DNA of 46,360 bases from RGIG5612 sp045627365 (GCA_045627365.1 JAZQNN010000026.1:1-46360), one strand, 5' to 3'. Positions 26,301-34,662 are shown, numbered from the stretch's first letter. The notes: generated by a model from the sequence alone, not told the origin. Translations and numbers: made by a program.

Positions 26301-27771
26301 GCTTACCGAAATCGCGATAACCAAAGCGCCAAAGCTGACTGAATACTATGATGGGGAAAGCTTTGACCCTGAGGGAATGGTGGTCACAGCTTATTACAGC
26401 GACGGAACATCGCATGCTGTAACTGACTATCTGATTCAGCCGAAAGGCGCTCTTACCACGGATGTTACGCAGATAACTGTAAGCTACACCGAAGGTGAAG
26501 AAACAAAGAAGGCAAACCATAGCATAATGGTTTACCCAGAGTACACAGTTCGTTTCGAGATGAATGGGGTAGTCCTGCTGCCATGCGTCAGAACGGTCCA
26601 TCATAAGATTTCAAAGCTTTCTGATCCGGAAAGTCCTGAAGGAACAAGCTTCCGGTATTGGACAGATGCAGACGGGAATAAAGTTACTGAAGCCAAGGTC
26701 TATACTGAAACTACATGCCTTACTGCCACATATCTGATAAATTCGGTGTCAGTAACGCTCGAGGAACCTGTCCTCGGCGAAGCTCTTGATACATATCCTG
26801 ACTTTGCATTCCGGGGAGCAGATCAGGTGCTTCCTGTTGAATGGAAATACTTTAACGGAACGAAATATGTTCCTGAGGAAAATGTCGACGCGCAGCCGGG
26901 AATGAAATATGAGGCCGTGCTGAGGGCATATTCAGAGGAAGGATATTACTTTACATCCGATACGAAAATCACATTGAACGAAGAAGCCGTTGATTTCACT
27001 GTCACGGACGAAGGCAGGGGAATTGAGCTGATCTGTGATTTTGAGCAGCTTCCTGACCATATCTGTGAGGGCGAGCTTGTCGAAAAGGAGGCTTCCTGCA
27101 CGGAGGACGGAGTGAACGCGCATTATGAATGCACATTCAAAGGCTGCGGCAAATGGTTCGAAGATGCAGGCTGCACAAAGCTTATTTCGGAGGAAGATAA
27201 GGAATCATATATAATCGCGGCAACCGGCCATGATGAATCTGACTGGGATTATGATGACGCCGGACACTGGACTATATGTCTGTTCTGTGATATAATCGTC
27301 AGTAAAAAGGCAGCTCACACAGACACTGACAATAATTTCCGGTGCGATGTCTGCGGATATGAAATAGAGCGGCCTGTGACTGTCGAATATGAAATCATTG
27401 AAGGCGACGGGACCAAGTGGACTCTTGGAAGCGATAGGACACTGAGGTTCCGCTCAAACGCACCATTTGGAAAATTTGTCAGCGTGGAAGTGGATGGAGA
27501 TACAGTATCCGCAGAAAATTACGCAGTTTCCGAAGGTTCCACAGTAGTTGAATTCAGCACCCAATATGCCGGCAGCCTGAAGGCGGGAAGGCATTCCATT
27601 ACCATAGTTTCATCAGATGGCAGCGCATCGGCACATTTTACTGTTTTGGCTGAAGAAAAGTCACCTGATACCGGCGATAACAGCTGCGTAGGTCTGTGTC
27701 TTTTGATCGTGGCTATATGCGCAGCACTGGTCGGGACTACAGTATCGATTATGAGAATACGGAGGCTATAA
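23386..27771 (+). CDS. Large cell-surface protein with B-repeats, Ig-like domain and sortase-like C terminus
   Basis: 1461 residues from the ATG at 23386, chosen over an in-frame TTG at 23368 because GGAG (23377-23380) fits it. Residues 1-35 are a signal peptide (KRIAAALMAMLMISCSIG). About residues 60-960 carry many InlB/Listeria-Bacteroides repeats of the form GY-F-GWY...W-T-YAKW. Residues 66-264 and 664-862 are an internal duplication containing an unfamiliar 110-residue domain. Residues 971-1051 resemble a bacterial Ig-like group 3 domain. Residues 1225-1328 hold paired cysteines (CxxxGCG, CLFC, CDVCG) like a zinc ribbon. The C terminus has SPDTGD (1426-1431), a membrane helix and RIRRL, a LPXTG-like sortase signal. 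Probably exported, wall-linked and adhesive; ligand unknown. The next surface gene starts two bases later. Confidence 0.9.
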   Translation: MREKNRFLKRIAAALMAMLMISCSIGSSFCVLADDAERTVRLFARGEDTLAPAKVALDKSKSLFSVTFDYQNGTKEEVAIEEDGIIDQSLLDTMSEKGKSADGSMTVYGWYKEAILKNKWNPAADKATDGLTLYADWGYTKAEILKMAEGKYFKNPKLSYGYLVSDGYLYDVPNGIPERIGEPVKTGNKYKALFTEGYEKYYAIFTVENGKVTMLNHHLETYSGTEDYNFTPSWYVKCDSNGGGNSTGCLVYDGEAAVRPENDPEKGNLVFDNWYTEKTGGSVYDFSQKVYNNFTIYAHWNAEVKFDANDGSAESVLHAETVPEGGKVSAWTVPERFGYTFVCWTTDPEGKNEYDFSSPVNASMTLYAKWKGAPCTVYFDLNGHGLENLMPSPVNTTYGSKITQPLNQYDALYEFDGWYKEKVCANKWDFNTDTVEDDITLYAGWISPCTVSFVARGEEILEPAKVKIGMCLAEPEVPENVPYTVDGWFSDEGLTQPWKFETFAVREDMTLYARIYTDCRVQFVTEHGTAPSFQTVKYGKTVNKPADPYEDRYIFDGWYKDAEYKTPWDFEKDTAPEWQLILYAKWKECTYTGFDPMNGEEGLILDAVIGEKIDRTKIPEYTNGDKVLEGWYTEKTYQNYFDLGYDLVKKDMILYARWLDPCSVTFDYKNGTRHTITAGEGGVIDRSLLEEMSEKEEPSDGTMIICGWYKDADIKNKWDPGADKATDGLTLYADWEYTRTGLLKIAEGKYFKNPDLSYGYVVQNGRLYDVPNGVGVQIGEPVRNGNKYKALFTEGYEKYYVIFTVENGEVTLLNHHLETYSGTEDYDFTPCWYVKCDPNGGWNGTGCLVYDGEKALKPESIPSWDDHIFEYYCTDQACTTAYDWDTVVHENFTIYAKWSGIMTVKFNMNGHGTAQDAIKVSSGGTITLPDEPKENGYKFTGWYKDPECSVLWDESTQILANTTIYAGWEDAVLTEIAITKAPKLTEYYDGESFDPEGMVVTAYYSDGTSHAVTDYLIQPKGALTTDVTQITVSYTEGEETKKANHSIMVYPEYTVRFEMNGVVLLPCVRTVHHKISKLSDPESPEGTSFRYWTDADGNKVTEAKVYTETTCLTATYLINSVSVTLEEPVLGEALDTYPDFAFRGADQVLPVEWKYFNGTKYVPEENVDAQPGMKYEAVLRAYSEEGYYFTSDTKITLNEEAVDFTVTDEGRGIELICDFEQLPDHICEGELVEKEASCTEDGVNAHYECTFKGCGKWFEDAGCTKLISEEDKESYIIAATGHDESDWDYDDAGHWTICLFCDIIVSKKAAHTDTDNNFRCDVCGYEIERPVTVEYEIIEGDGTKWTLGSDRTLRFRSNAPFGKFVSVEVDGDTVSAENYAVSEGSTVVEFSTQYAGSLKAGRHSITIVSSDGSASAHFTVLAEEKSPDTGDNSCVGLCLLIVAICAALVGTTVSIMRIRRL
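23581..24177 (+). repeat. Intragenic duplication, copy 1
   Basis: 597 bases coding for residues 66-264 of the large surface protein. It matches copy 2 without length change; the shared stretches include ADKATDGLTLYADW, AEGKYFKNP and YKALFTEGYEKYY. Confidence 0.85.
25375..25971 (+). repeat. Intragenic duplication, copy 2
   Basis: 597 bases, residues 664-862, offset from copy 1 by exactly 1794 bases. Its ends fall within the repeat array, which suggests an old duplication followed by divergence at many codons. Confidence 0.85.
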
Positions 27772-27772
27772 A

Positions 27773-29461
27773 ATGAAAGACAAAGCAAGGCTTATTATCT
27801 CTTTTTTGGCAGTATTCTGCCTGATGGCTATGCTGCTGGCTGTAACAGCTTTTGCAGACGGAGAAGAGGCCAAGATCGGTGAAACCACCTATCCAACGCT
27901 GCTGGAGGCCCTTGAAGCATCAGTAGACGGCGATACCATCACTCTTTTGAAAGACGTGACATGGAATGAGACCGAAGCGTTTGTGCTGGGAGCGAAAGAA
28001 ATCACCATTGACTTTGGCGGGAACACTTTATATGTCGAGAAGCCCTTTATGATTATTGACGAAGATGCCGGTCTTACTCTGGTAAATGCCGATATTTCAT
28101 CTACGGTCGTATACGATTATACTGAAGAAGCAGTCTTTCCATTTGTCGAAGGCACCCTTTCAATCGCCTCCACCGCCGGCGGCGGGATCCAGTGTCATGC
28201 GGGTTACGATCTTTCAACTTTCGTGTTTGCAAATCTGGGTGATATCATCGTCAAAGACAGCACCATTGACTGTGGCGCATTCATATACGTAATGGATGAA
28301 GAAGCTACGGTTGAATTTACAAATGTCGACGGTTATACAGATGTTGCTTACGTTCTCTATACGTATGGGAACAGCAGCGTAGTATTTAACAGCGGCACTT
28401 TCGAATCCGGAGATGTCATAATCGGAGTTATGTATGAATACAGCTGCGCCACATTTAACAACGGTGAATATACCAGTGGCGAGGCTATTGTATATCAGAC
28501 ACAGGCCGGTGCTACTGCAGATTTTGTAAGCGGCACATATGAAAGCGACAACATCATTCACCAGATAGCCGGAGGCCCGGTAAAGATCACCGACGGAACA
28601 TACACGACCGATCTGCAGCTGGTTTATGGATTGTATCTTACTTCATCCCTGACTATCGATGGCGGCATAATTACAGCTAATGATGATATCATCTCTGAAG
28701 CAGATTCAAAAACCACGGTAACTATCAATGGCGGCACTCTGGTTTCCGAAAACGGTAACGGTATCAATCACTTCTACGGAACACTGGTCATCACGGATGG
28801 TGATATCAGTGCGCTGTATAATGGTTTATACCTTTTGGGCGCAGATGCCACGATCAGCGGCGGTACCTTTACATCCACATATTCAAAAACGGGTCAGTAC
28901 TTCCATGGTATGTTCGCGCAGGAGAGCAATATCAAGCTGAGCGGCGGTACATTTACAAGCAACTGCGATCTGGCCGGAATATATTATGGCCCGAATAATA
29001 CAATAACCATTGCCGAAGGTTACCGCTACGATCCTGAGGACTGGGATCCTGAAGATTTTGAAGATGCAAGTGCTAATATCATAAAGATCGTTCCTATATA
29101 CGTTAACGTAATCTTCCAGGATGCTGATGAAACTGAGATATATAAAGAGACGGTCGTTTACGGCGGATCCGTGGAAAAATGGCCGGAAGATCCAAAGGCT
29201 CCGTCAGAGGGCGCTGCATTCAGTGGCTGGTTAGATGCTGACGGTAAACGCGTTGAAAGCGATGCTGTCTTTGAAGAGGACACAGTTCTCACCGCTGCAT
29301 GGACAGGCAGTCCGGTTGAGCCGGAAAGCCCTGAGCCGGAGGACCCTGACAATCCTCCGACAGGCGACAGAGCCGATGTGGCTGTATGGTTTATCTGCCT
29401 TATTGCGGCCGGATTTACGGCAATTTGCACCTTAAGAAAAATGAAGCGTAATAACGGCTGA
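27773..29461 (+). CDS. Cell-surface protein with beta-helix-like repeats and sortase-like C terminus
   Basis: 562 residues. The N terminus is a signal peptide ending near AFA-DG (residue 27). About residues 55-400 are loosely repeated glycine- and threonine-rich strands, such as INGGTLVSENGNGIN and SGGTFTS, suggesting a right-handed parallel beta-helix. About residues 445-510 form one Listeria-Bacteroides-type repeat (FSGWLDADGKRV). The C terminus has a proline/glutamate-rich linker, NPPTGD (527-532), a membrane helix and RKMKRNNG, a sortase-like signal. GGAGG (27761-27765) lies inside the end of the previous surface gene, so the two are coupled. No sortase gene is in the window. Likely a wall-linked adhesin or glycan-binding protein; target unknown. 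Confidence 0.88.
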   Translation: MKDKARLIISFLAVFCLMAMLLAVTAFADGEEAKIGETTYPTLLEALEASVDGDTITLLKDVTWNETEAFVLGAKEITIDFGGNTLYVEKPFMIIDEDAGLTLVNADISSTVVYDYTEEAVFPFVEGTLSIASTAGGGIQCHAGYDLSTFVFANLGDIIVKDSTIDCGAFIYVMDEEATVEFTNVDGYTDVAYVLYTYGNSSVVFNSGTFESGDVIIGVMYEYSCATFNNGEYTSGEAIVYQTQAGATADFVSGTYESDNIIHQIAGGPVKITDGTYTTDLQLVYGLYLTSSLTIDGGIITANDDIISEADSKTTVTINGGTLVSENGNGINHFYGTLVITDGDISALYNGLYLLGADATISGGTFTSTYSKTGQYFHGMFAQESNIKLSGGTFTSNCDLAGIYYGPNNTITIAEGYRYDPEDWDPEDFEDASANIIKIVPIYVNVIFQDADETEIYKETVVYGGSVEKWPEDPKAPSEGAAFSGWLDADGKRVESDAVFEEDTVLTAAWTGSPVEPESPEPEDPDNPPTGDRADVAVWFICLIAAGFTAICTLRKMKRNNG

Positions 29462-29512
29462 CGACTGTTTTTACACCGAATAAAAAACAAGTGATTTTTT
29501 CGAAAATAGTAT

Positions 29513-29541
29513 TTGACAAACAAAGGAAGCATGAGTATAAT
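29513..29541 (+). promoter_or_regulatory. Consensus sigma-A promoter of rpmF
   Basis: Perfect TTGACA (29513-29518), 17-base spacer and perfect TATAAT (29536-29541). It gives rpmF its own strong promoter. Confidence 0.9.
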
Positions 29542-29598
29542 TTCAAAGTACGGCTTCCGAAAGTCGCCGTTTTTATGAATAACAAGGAGGTGTAAGTT

Positions 29599-29784
29599 AT
29601 GTCAATATGCCCAAAAAATAAAACATCTAAAGCAAGACGTGATAAACGTAGAGCCAACTGGAAGATGACCGCTCCTTGCCTTGCAAAATGTCCGACATGC
29701 GGCGAGCTCGTAATGCCACATAGAGTATGCAAGAACTGTGGTACATACAACAAGCGCACCATCATTGCTCAGGATGCTGAGTAA
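29599..29784 (+). CDS. rpmF: 50S ribosomal protein L32
   Basis: 61 residues. L32 binds 23S rRNA in the large subunit. The N terminus SICPKNKTSKARRDKRRANW is basic, and two CxxC pairs (CPTC, CKNC) mark the zinc-binding form. AAGGAGGTG precedes the ATG. In most Firmicutes it follows DUF177 and precedes plsX; here it has its own promoter and terminator, and neither neighbour is adjacent. Confidence 0.98.
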   Translation: MSICPKNKTSKARRDKRRANWKMTAPCLAKCPTCGELVMPHRVCKNCGTYNKRTIIAQDAE

Positions 29785-29803
29785 TATTTGCTTTAAAGTT
29801 TTT

Positions 29804-29839
29804 AAGCCCGAGTCTTAACTGACTCGGGCTTGTTTTTTT
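29804..29839 (+). terminator. Terminator of rpmF
   Basis: An 11-bp stem AAGCCCGAGTC/GACTCGGGCTT with a 6-base loop is followed by G and seven T. Confidence 0.92.
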
Positions 29840-29914
29840 ATCTGAATTGACGTATTGTTATGCTGTTAACAGATATATGACTTGCTGAATATCACAGCTA
29901 TAGGAGGAAATATA

Positions 29915-31030
29915 ATGACAGAGACAAGACCTTTTGTTCCATGGGACATGATCAGGGATTTTATGATCAAGGTATTCGTATGCGAGGGCGTTCCTGAAGA
30001 AGACGCGGCTGTATGCGCCGAAGTCCTCATGGCGAGCGACAAGAGAGGCATTGAAAGCCACGGCTGCAACAGATTCAAACCGATCTATATCGACCGCATA
30101 GATGCGGGAATCCTGAACCCGGTAACTGAGATCGAGATCGTTAAGGAAACCAAGACGACTGCAGTCCTGGACGGACACAACGGAATGGGCATGGTCATTG
30201 GTAAGAAGGCTATGCAGATGGCTATAGATAAGGCCAAAGAGCACGGTTTGGGCATGGTAGCGGTAAGAAATTCGACCCACTACGGTATCGCCGGATTTTA
30301 CGCCACTATGGCGACGGAGCAGGGGCTCCTCGGAATTACGGGAACAGACGCACGTCCTTCTATCGCACCGACATTCGGCGTTGAGAATATGCTCGGAACC
30401 AATCCTCTGACATTCGGCTTTCCGACGGACGAGGAATTCCCGTTCGTCCTTGACTGCGCAACATCTATTTCCCAGCGCGGCAAGATCGAGTTTTACGCAA
30501 GAAACGGCAAAGATACGCCGTCCGGCATGGTTATCGGACGTGAGGGTGAGCCGATGACTGACAGCAATGAGATCCTGACGGCACTTAATGAGAAGAGGGC
30601 AGCACTGGCGCCGCTCGGAGGCATCGGTGAGGACCTTGCAGGTTACAAAGGATATGGATACGCGACTGTTGTTGAGATCCTTTCTGCAGCGCTTCAGGCA
30701 GGCAGCTATTTGAAGATGATCTCGGGCGTTGACAAAGACGGCAACAAGATCCCTATTCCTATCGGACATTTCTTCATCGCGATCGACCCAGAGGCGTTTT
30801 TAGGCCTTGAATCATTCAAGAAGACAGCCGGAAATATTCTGCGTGAACTCCGCGCTTCCCAGAAAGCACCGGGCCGCGACCGTATATACACCGCAGGTGA
30901 AAAAGAGTGGGAGATATGGCAGTTCCGTAAGGACAAGGGCGTTCCTGTCGGAGAGGCCGTTCAGAAAGAACTTACAGGCCTTCGCGACAGATTCGGTCTT
31001 ACAGAATTCAAATTCCCGTTTGAGGCATAA
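29915..31030 (+). CDS. Ldh-family (malate/L-lactate) oxidoreductase
   Basis: 371 residues from the ATG at 29915, which has AGGAGG (29902-29907); a TTG at 29882 in frame is rejected. It belongs to the type-2 malate/L-lactate dehydrogenase family (also ureidoglycolate and 2,3-diketogulonate reductases), NAD(P)-dependent enzymes unrelated to classic LDH. Family marks are SDKRGIESHG, VRNSTHYGIAGFYA, LGTNPLTFGFP and the C-terminal GYKGYG. The true 2-keto or 2-hydroxy acid cannot be told. It converges with gdhA and shares a terminator with it. Confidence 0.92.
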   Translation: MTETRPFVPWDMIRDFMIKVFVCEGVPEEDAAVCAEVLMASDKRGIESHGCNRFKPIYIDRIDAGILNPVTEIEIVKETKTTAVLDGHNGMGMVIGKKAMQMAIDKAKEHGLGMVAVRNSTHYGIAGFYATMATEQGLLGITGTDARPSIAPTFGVENMLGTNPLTFGFPTDEEFPFVLDCATSISQRGKIEFYARNGKDTPSGMVIGREGEPMTDSNEILTALNEKRAALAPLGGIGEDLAGYKGYGYATVVEILSAALQAGSYLKMISGVDKDGNKIPIPIGHFFIAIDPEAFLGLESFKKTAGNILRELRASQKAPGRDRIYTAGEKEWEIWQFRKDKGVPVGEAVQKELTGLRDRFGLTEFKFPFEA

Positions 31031-31033
31031 AAT

Positions 31034-31066
31034 AAAGGAGCTTCCGAATTCGGAAGCTCCTTTTTT
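31034..31066. terminator. Bidirectional terminator between the Ldh-family gene and gdhA
   Basis: A perfect 30-base palindrome, each arm AAAGGAGCTTCCGAA, flanked by A-rich sequence on the left and TTTTTT on the right, so it can end transcription from both sides. Confidence 0.9.
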
Positions 31067-31084
31067 GATAAGCCTGATAGAAAA

Positions 31085-32431
31085 TTATGCGATGCCTTCC
31101 CAAAGCATTGCCTTGGCAACGCGCAGGAAGCCTGCGATGTTGGCGCCGACCTGAAGGTTGCCCGGCTGTCCGACTGCTTCTGCTGCGTCAACGCATGCGT
31201 TGTAGATGTTGACCATGATGCCGTGAAGCTTCTCATCAACTTCTTCTTCAGACCAGTAAAGTCTCTCGCTGTTCTGGGTCATCTCAAGTCCTGATGTAGC
31301 TACGCCGCCGGCGTTGCAGGCCTTGGCAGGACCGAACGGAATGCCGGCTGCATGGAATGCTGCGATAGCTTCTGATGTTGAAGGCATATTAGCACCCTCG
31401 CAGATGACCTTGAGTCCGTTTGCGATAAGAGCATTGGCGCTTTCAAGATCGATCTCGTTCTGAGTTGCGCATGGAAGAGCAATGTCACACGGAATAGTCC
31501 AGATGCCTTTGCAGCCGTCAACATACTTAGCTTCAGGACGGACATTAACGTATTCTTTGATACGTGCACGCTTAACGAGCTTGATTTCCTTGATGGCATC
31601 AAGATCAACGCCGTTCTCGTCGTAAATGTATCCGTTTGAATCGCACATAGCGATGACCTTGGCGCCGAGTGCCTGAGCCTTCTCGCACGCGAAAATAGCA
31701 ACATTTCCGGAACCGGAAACGATCACGCGGCTGCCTTCGAATGAAAGACCGTTAGCCTTGAGTACTTCGTTGGTGTAGTAGCAAAGTCCGTATCCGGTAG
31801 CCTGTGTTCTGATAAGAGATCCGCCTGCGCCGACCATCTTGCCTGTAAGGACGCCTGTGAACTCATTGGCGATCTTCTTGTACTGTCCAAAGAGGTAACC
31901 AACCTCACGTGCACCAACGCCGATGTCGCCTGCAGGAACGTCTGTATCAGGTCCGATATGTCTGTAAAGCTCATTCATAAAGCTCTTGCAGAAAGCCATG
32001 ATCTCGCGGTCTGACTTGCCCTTAGGATCGAAGTCTGATCCGCCCTTGCCGCCGCCCATAGGAAGGCCGGTAAGGCTGTTCTTGAAGATCTGCTCGAAGC
32101 CGAGGAATTTCATAATTGAAAGGTTAACGCTCGGATGGAAGCGAAGACCTCCCTTGTATGGGCCGATTGCTGAGTTGAACTGTACACGGTATCCGCGGTT
32201 GACCTGAACTTTGCCGTTGTCATCAACCCACGGAACGCTGAACATGATCGTTCTCTCCGGTTCTACGATTCTTTCTAGCAGGCCTTCAGCCTCATATTCA
32301 GGATGCTGTTCAACGATAGGCTCGAGAGTCTCTAAAATCTCTTCAACTGCCTGAAGAAATTCCTTCTCATTAGCACATCTTTGAGCAAGTCCGTCGTAAA
32401 CTTTTTTAACGTAACTGTTGGTGATTGCCAT
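31085..32431 (-). CDS. gdhA: NADP-specific glutamate dehydrogenase
   Basis: 448 residues from the ATG at 32431, which has AGGAGG upstream on the minus strand; the 15-residue extension to 32476 is rejected. It is the hexameric type that fixes ammonia onto 2-oxoglutarate. GGGKGGSDFDP holds the catalytic lysine, PAGDIGVGAREVGYL follows, and the dinucleotide site reads VSGSGNVAIFA. CDSNG after the second strand is closer to NADP-type enzymes, but the cofactor is only inferred. It is alone on this strand with promoter and terminator of its own. Confidence 0.96.
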   Translation of the reverse strand: MAITNSYVKKVYDGLAQRCANEKEFLQAVEEILETLEPIVEQHPEYEAEGLLERIVEPERTIMFSVPWVDDNGKVQVNRGYRVQFNSAIGPYKGGLRFHPSVNLSIMKFLGFEQIFKNSLTGLPMGGGKGGSDFDPKGKSDREIMAFCKSFMNELYRHIGPDTDVPAGDIGVGAREVGYLFGQYKKIANEFTGVLTGKMVGAGGSLIRTQATGYGLCYYTNEVLKANGLSFEGSRVIVSGSGNVAIFACEKAQALGAKVIAMCDSNGYIYDENGVDLDAIKEIKLVKRARIKEYVNVRPEAKYVDGCKGIWTIPCDIALPCATQNEIDLESANALIANGLKVICEGANMPSTSEAIAAFHAAGIPFGPAKACNAGGVATSGLEMTQNSERLYWSEEEVDEKLHGIMVNIYNACVDAAEAVGQPGNLQVGANIAGFLRVAKAMLWEGIA

Positions 32432-32467
32432 GATTTTTCCTCCTGTTTTCTGGAAAATTTGCTGATA

Positions 32468-32496
32468 ATTATACATCCCACTTTACCGCGTTGCAA
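32468..32496 (-). promoter_or_regulatory. Sigma-A promoter of gdhA
   Basis: On the minus strand TTGCAA (32496-32491), a 17-base spacer and a perfect TATAAT (32473-32468). Confidence 0.75.
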
Positions 32497-32557
32497 CAGT
32501 AAAGTTTAAAACATATTTGAAATAAATAACATTTCTTCACTTTAAACAATAAGTACT

Positions 32558-32585
32558 TGAGAAAAGCTGTCAGAATCATATAATT
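32558..32585 (+). promoter_or_regulatory. Sigma-A promoter of the tannase-like gene
   Basis: TTGAGA (32558-32563), a 16-base spacer and a perfect TATAAT (32580-32585), divergent from the gdhA promoter. Confidence 0.7.
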
Positions 32586-32629
32586 TGTGCAAAACAATTT
32601 ATTGTGGACACACAAGGTCAGGAGAAAAA

Positions 32630-34513
32630 ATGAGTAACGAAAGAAAAGAAAGCGGCTTCGCAGGCTACGGAGCAGTAGGCGGAATGGCTCAGCATGGCGC
32701 AAAAATGGGCGCGCAGGGTCCGGGACGCCCGCCGATGGAGGCTTCGCTGCCGGTCAGCCCGGAGTACAAAAAGGATATCAGGCAGTGGGCTGACAAATGG
32801 GAACTTAAGTGCGCGGATGACGGAACAAAATACTGGAAGCTGGATGTCGTTTACTGTGAGAAGCCTGTGGATCCTATGGTCCAGCATCTGGCAATATACG
32901 CCCCGGAAAGCTATATGATAAAAGGCATAGACGGTAAGGTATCCGTTAATTCTGAAGGACGAGTCTCAAGCACGGGTGGAGTGACCTATTCACCGGCAAA
33001 CGCACCGATAATATACAGCAACCGAAGCGGTGGATATTCAGGATCCAAGGTCACAGGAGTAAATACCGGCTTTATCCGTCAGGGCTACGTACAGGTCGCA
33101 GGAGGCGGCAGGGGCAAGGAAACGACTGACGAGCAGGGAAGATTCACCGGACAGATGCCTGCTGTCGTTGTTGATCTTAAGGCCGGAATTCGTTATCTGA
33201 AGGCCAACAATGACTATATTCCGGGAGATACGAATTCCATATGCTCCTTTGGCGCAAGCTCAGGCGGCGCAATGTCGACCATGCTCGGCGCATCAGGAAA
33301 TGCACCTGTTTTTGATAAATACCTTAAAGAGATCGGCGCGGCCGAAACGAGCGATGATATCTTCGTAGCTCTTTGCTACTGCCCGATCACCAATCTGAAC
33401 AAAGGTGATGCCGCATACGAGTGGTTTCAGGCAGCTGATGAGTACTTCCTCTTTAATTCGATGGCATTTGATTACAAAGGAAACGATATTTCAGCATGGT
33501 TCCCGGTAGGCCCAACGGTAAAATACGCATTAGGTGGGAACTATATCGGCGGAGGGCATGAGGACGAACTGTCCGCGTACCTTTATGACTGGTATGTCAA
33601 ATACATAAAGAGCCTTGGATTTGACCTGGGAGACGACGGCAGAAGCGGAGCTTATTTTACAGACCTTGTGGATGTTATATCCGCGTCGCTTACCGATTAT
33701 CTTGAGCGCGTAAGAGCAGGAAAAATCACACCGACTGTCAGCCTGGGCCGTGGCCTTGGCAGCCCAAAGATCGAATTTGAAAGTCTGGATGCATATCTTG
33801 ACTATCTCAAAAATGAGAAGAACGGAGCTGCGTGGTTCTCCTATGACAAGGAGACCGGCAAAGCGCTCATTACTGATTATGACGAGTATATGAATTCGTG
33901 GATGGGCAGAAATAAGATGTGTCCGAGCCTGGATTCTTACAACCACAAGAGCAACGAGGTCGCGGCGTTTAGGACTCAGGACGGCACATTGAAGCACTTC
34001 AGCCCGGTCGTAAGAGATGCTCTAAACGCAGTTTACGAGAAGTATCTGAACAGTCCGGAAAGCTTTGACGGCTTCACATATGAGCTGATTAAGGATGAGA
34101 ACGGCTTAGTTACCGGAATCGAATATACACCGGGTGCATTCAGTCAGCAGAATGCGGACTATCTTAGGGAACTTGCTAAGACTTATACTGATGAAGTATC
34201 CGCGGAAAGCGAAAGAATACTCGATATGATGTCACCTGTGGAATATATACTGAACAGGGACAATTCCGAAAGTGAGTATTGTCAAAGTACACTTGCCGGG
34301 TACTGGAGGTTCAATATCGGAACATGTGACGCTGACCAGGGCCTTCCGCAGGCGTGGATCACTCATAACGCTTTGCTGAAGTACGCACCGGATAAAATCT
34401 CGGAGTCAGTCGTAACACTTCCGTGGGGAAAAGGTCACGGCGCAAATGAAGTCGACAATCAGGATCTTTATGACTATATTGACGGAGTGATGAAATCAGC
34501 CGGGAGAGTTTGA
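32630..34513 (+). CDS. Tannase-like alpha/beta hydrolase (subtype B tannase/feruloyl esterase group)
   Basis: 627 residues from the ATG at 32630, with GGAG eight bases before; an upstream in-frame start at 32585 is rejected because it overlaps the -10 box. The nucleophile elbow is FGASSGGAMS (G208-A-S210-S-G212). The segment after it, ALCYCPITNLNKGDAAYEW, resembles bacterial tannases. Likely Asp and His partners lie in TCDADQG (D567 or D569) and KGHGANE (H603). The family hydrolyses esters of gallic or similar aromatic acids. There is no signal peptide, so it would act inside the cell. The middle 150 residues are a lid-like insert. The esterase fold is fairly secure; tannin as substrate is inferred. 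Confidence 0.75.
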   Translation: MSNERKESGFAGYGAVGGMAQHGAKMGAQGPGRPPMEASLPVSPEYKKDIRQWADKWELKCADDGTKYWKLDVVYCEKPVDPMVQHLAIYAPESYMIKGIDGKVSVNSEGRVSSTGGVTYSPANAPIIYSNRSGGYSGSKVTGVNTGFIRQGYVQVAGGGRGKETTDEQGRFTGQMPAVVVDLKAGIRYLKANNDYIPGDTNSICSFGASSGGAMSTMLGASGNAPVFDKYLKEIGAAETSDDIFVALCYCPITNLNKGDAAYEWFQAADEYFLFNSMAFDYKGNDISAWFPVGPTVKYALGGNYIGGGHEDELSAYLYDWYVKYIKSLGFDLGDDGRSGAYFTDLVDVISASLTDYLERVRAGKITPTVSLGRGLGSPKIEFESLDAYLDYLKNEKNGAAWFSYDKETGKALITDYDEYMNSWMGRNKMCPSLDSYNHKSNEVAAFRTQDGTLKHFSPVVRDALNAVYEKYLNSPESFDGFTYELIKDENGLVTGIEYTPGAFSQQNADYLRELAKTYTDEVSAESERILDMMSPVEYILNRDNSESEYCQSTLAGYWRFNIGTCDADQGLPQAWITHNALLKYAPDKISESVVTLPWGKGHGANEVDNQDLYDYIDGVMKSAGRV

Positions 34514-34540
34514 CCATATATTCTAAACTTAGCGCTTATT

Positions 34541-34574
34541 TGGCCGCAGCCCCGAAAGGGACTGCGGCCATTTT
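34541..34574 (+). terminator. Terminator of the tannase-like gene
   Basis: A 13-bp stem TGGCCGCAGCCCC/GGGACTGCGGCCA with one mismatch (C-A), a GAAA loop, and TTTT after it. Confidence 0.85.
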
Positions 34575-34608
34575 GCGGCAGACCTGTCACAAACCACTTT
34601 AAAAATAA

Positions 34609-34637
34609 TTGATAAAGTCGCACTTTTTTAGTAAAAT
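34609..34637 (+). promoter_or_regulatory. Sigma-A promoter of plsX-acpP-rnc
   Basis: TTGATA (34609-34614), 17-base spacer and TAAAAT (34632-34637). TAGTA-AAA-TACTG overlaps the -10 box as a small inverted repeat, which is reminiscent of a FapR-type half-site but too short to call. Confidence 0.6.
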
Positions 34638-34647
34638 ACTGTTAAGT

Positions 34648-34662
34648 ATACCCAGGGGGTAT
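34648..34662 (+). promoter_or_regulatory. Inverted repeat over the plsX ribosome-binding site
   Basis: ATACCC-AGG-GGGTAT is a perfect 6-bp inverted repeat. Its GGGGG (34655-34659) is the Shine-Dalgarno of the GTG at 34668, so in RNA the stem would hide it. As DNA it resembles CsoR/RcnR-family operators of the form TACCC...GGGTA. Either role is inference. Confidence 0.4.

Noticed and set aside
29858..30769. A 303-codon minus-strand frame opposite the Ldh-family gene
   Set aside because: The plus strand has strong family motifs, a perfect AGGAGG and a terminator; the minus frame has no recognisable features.
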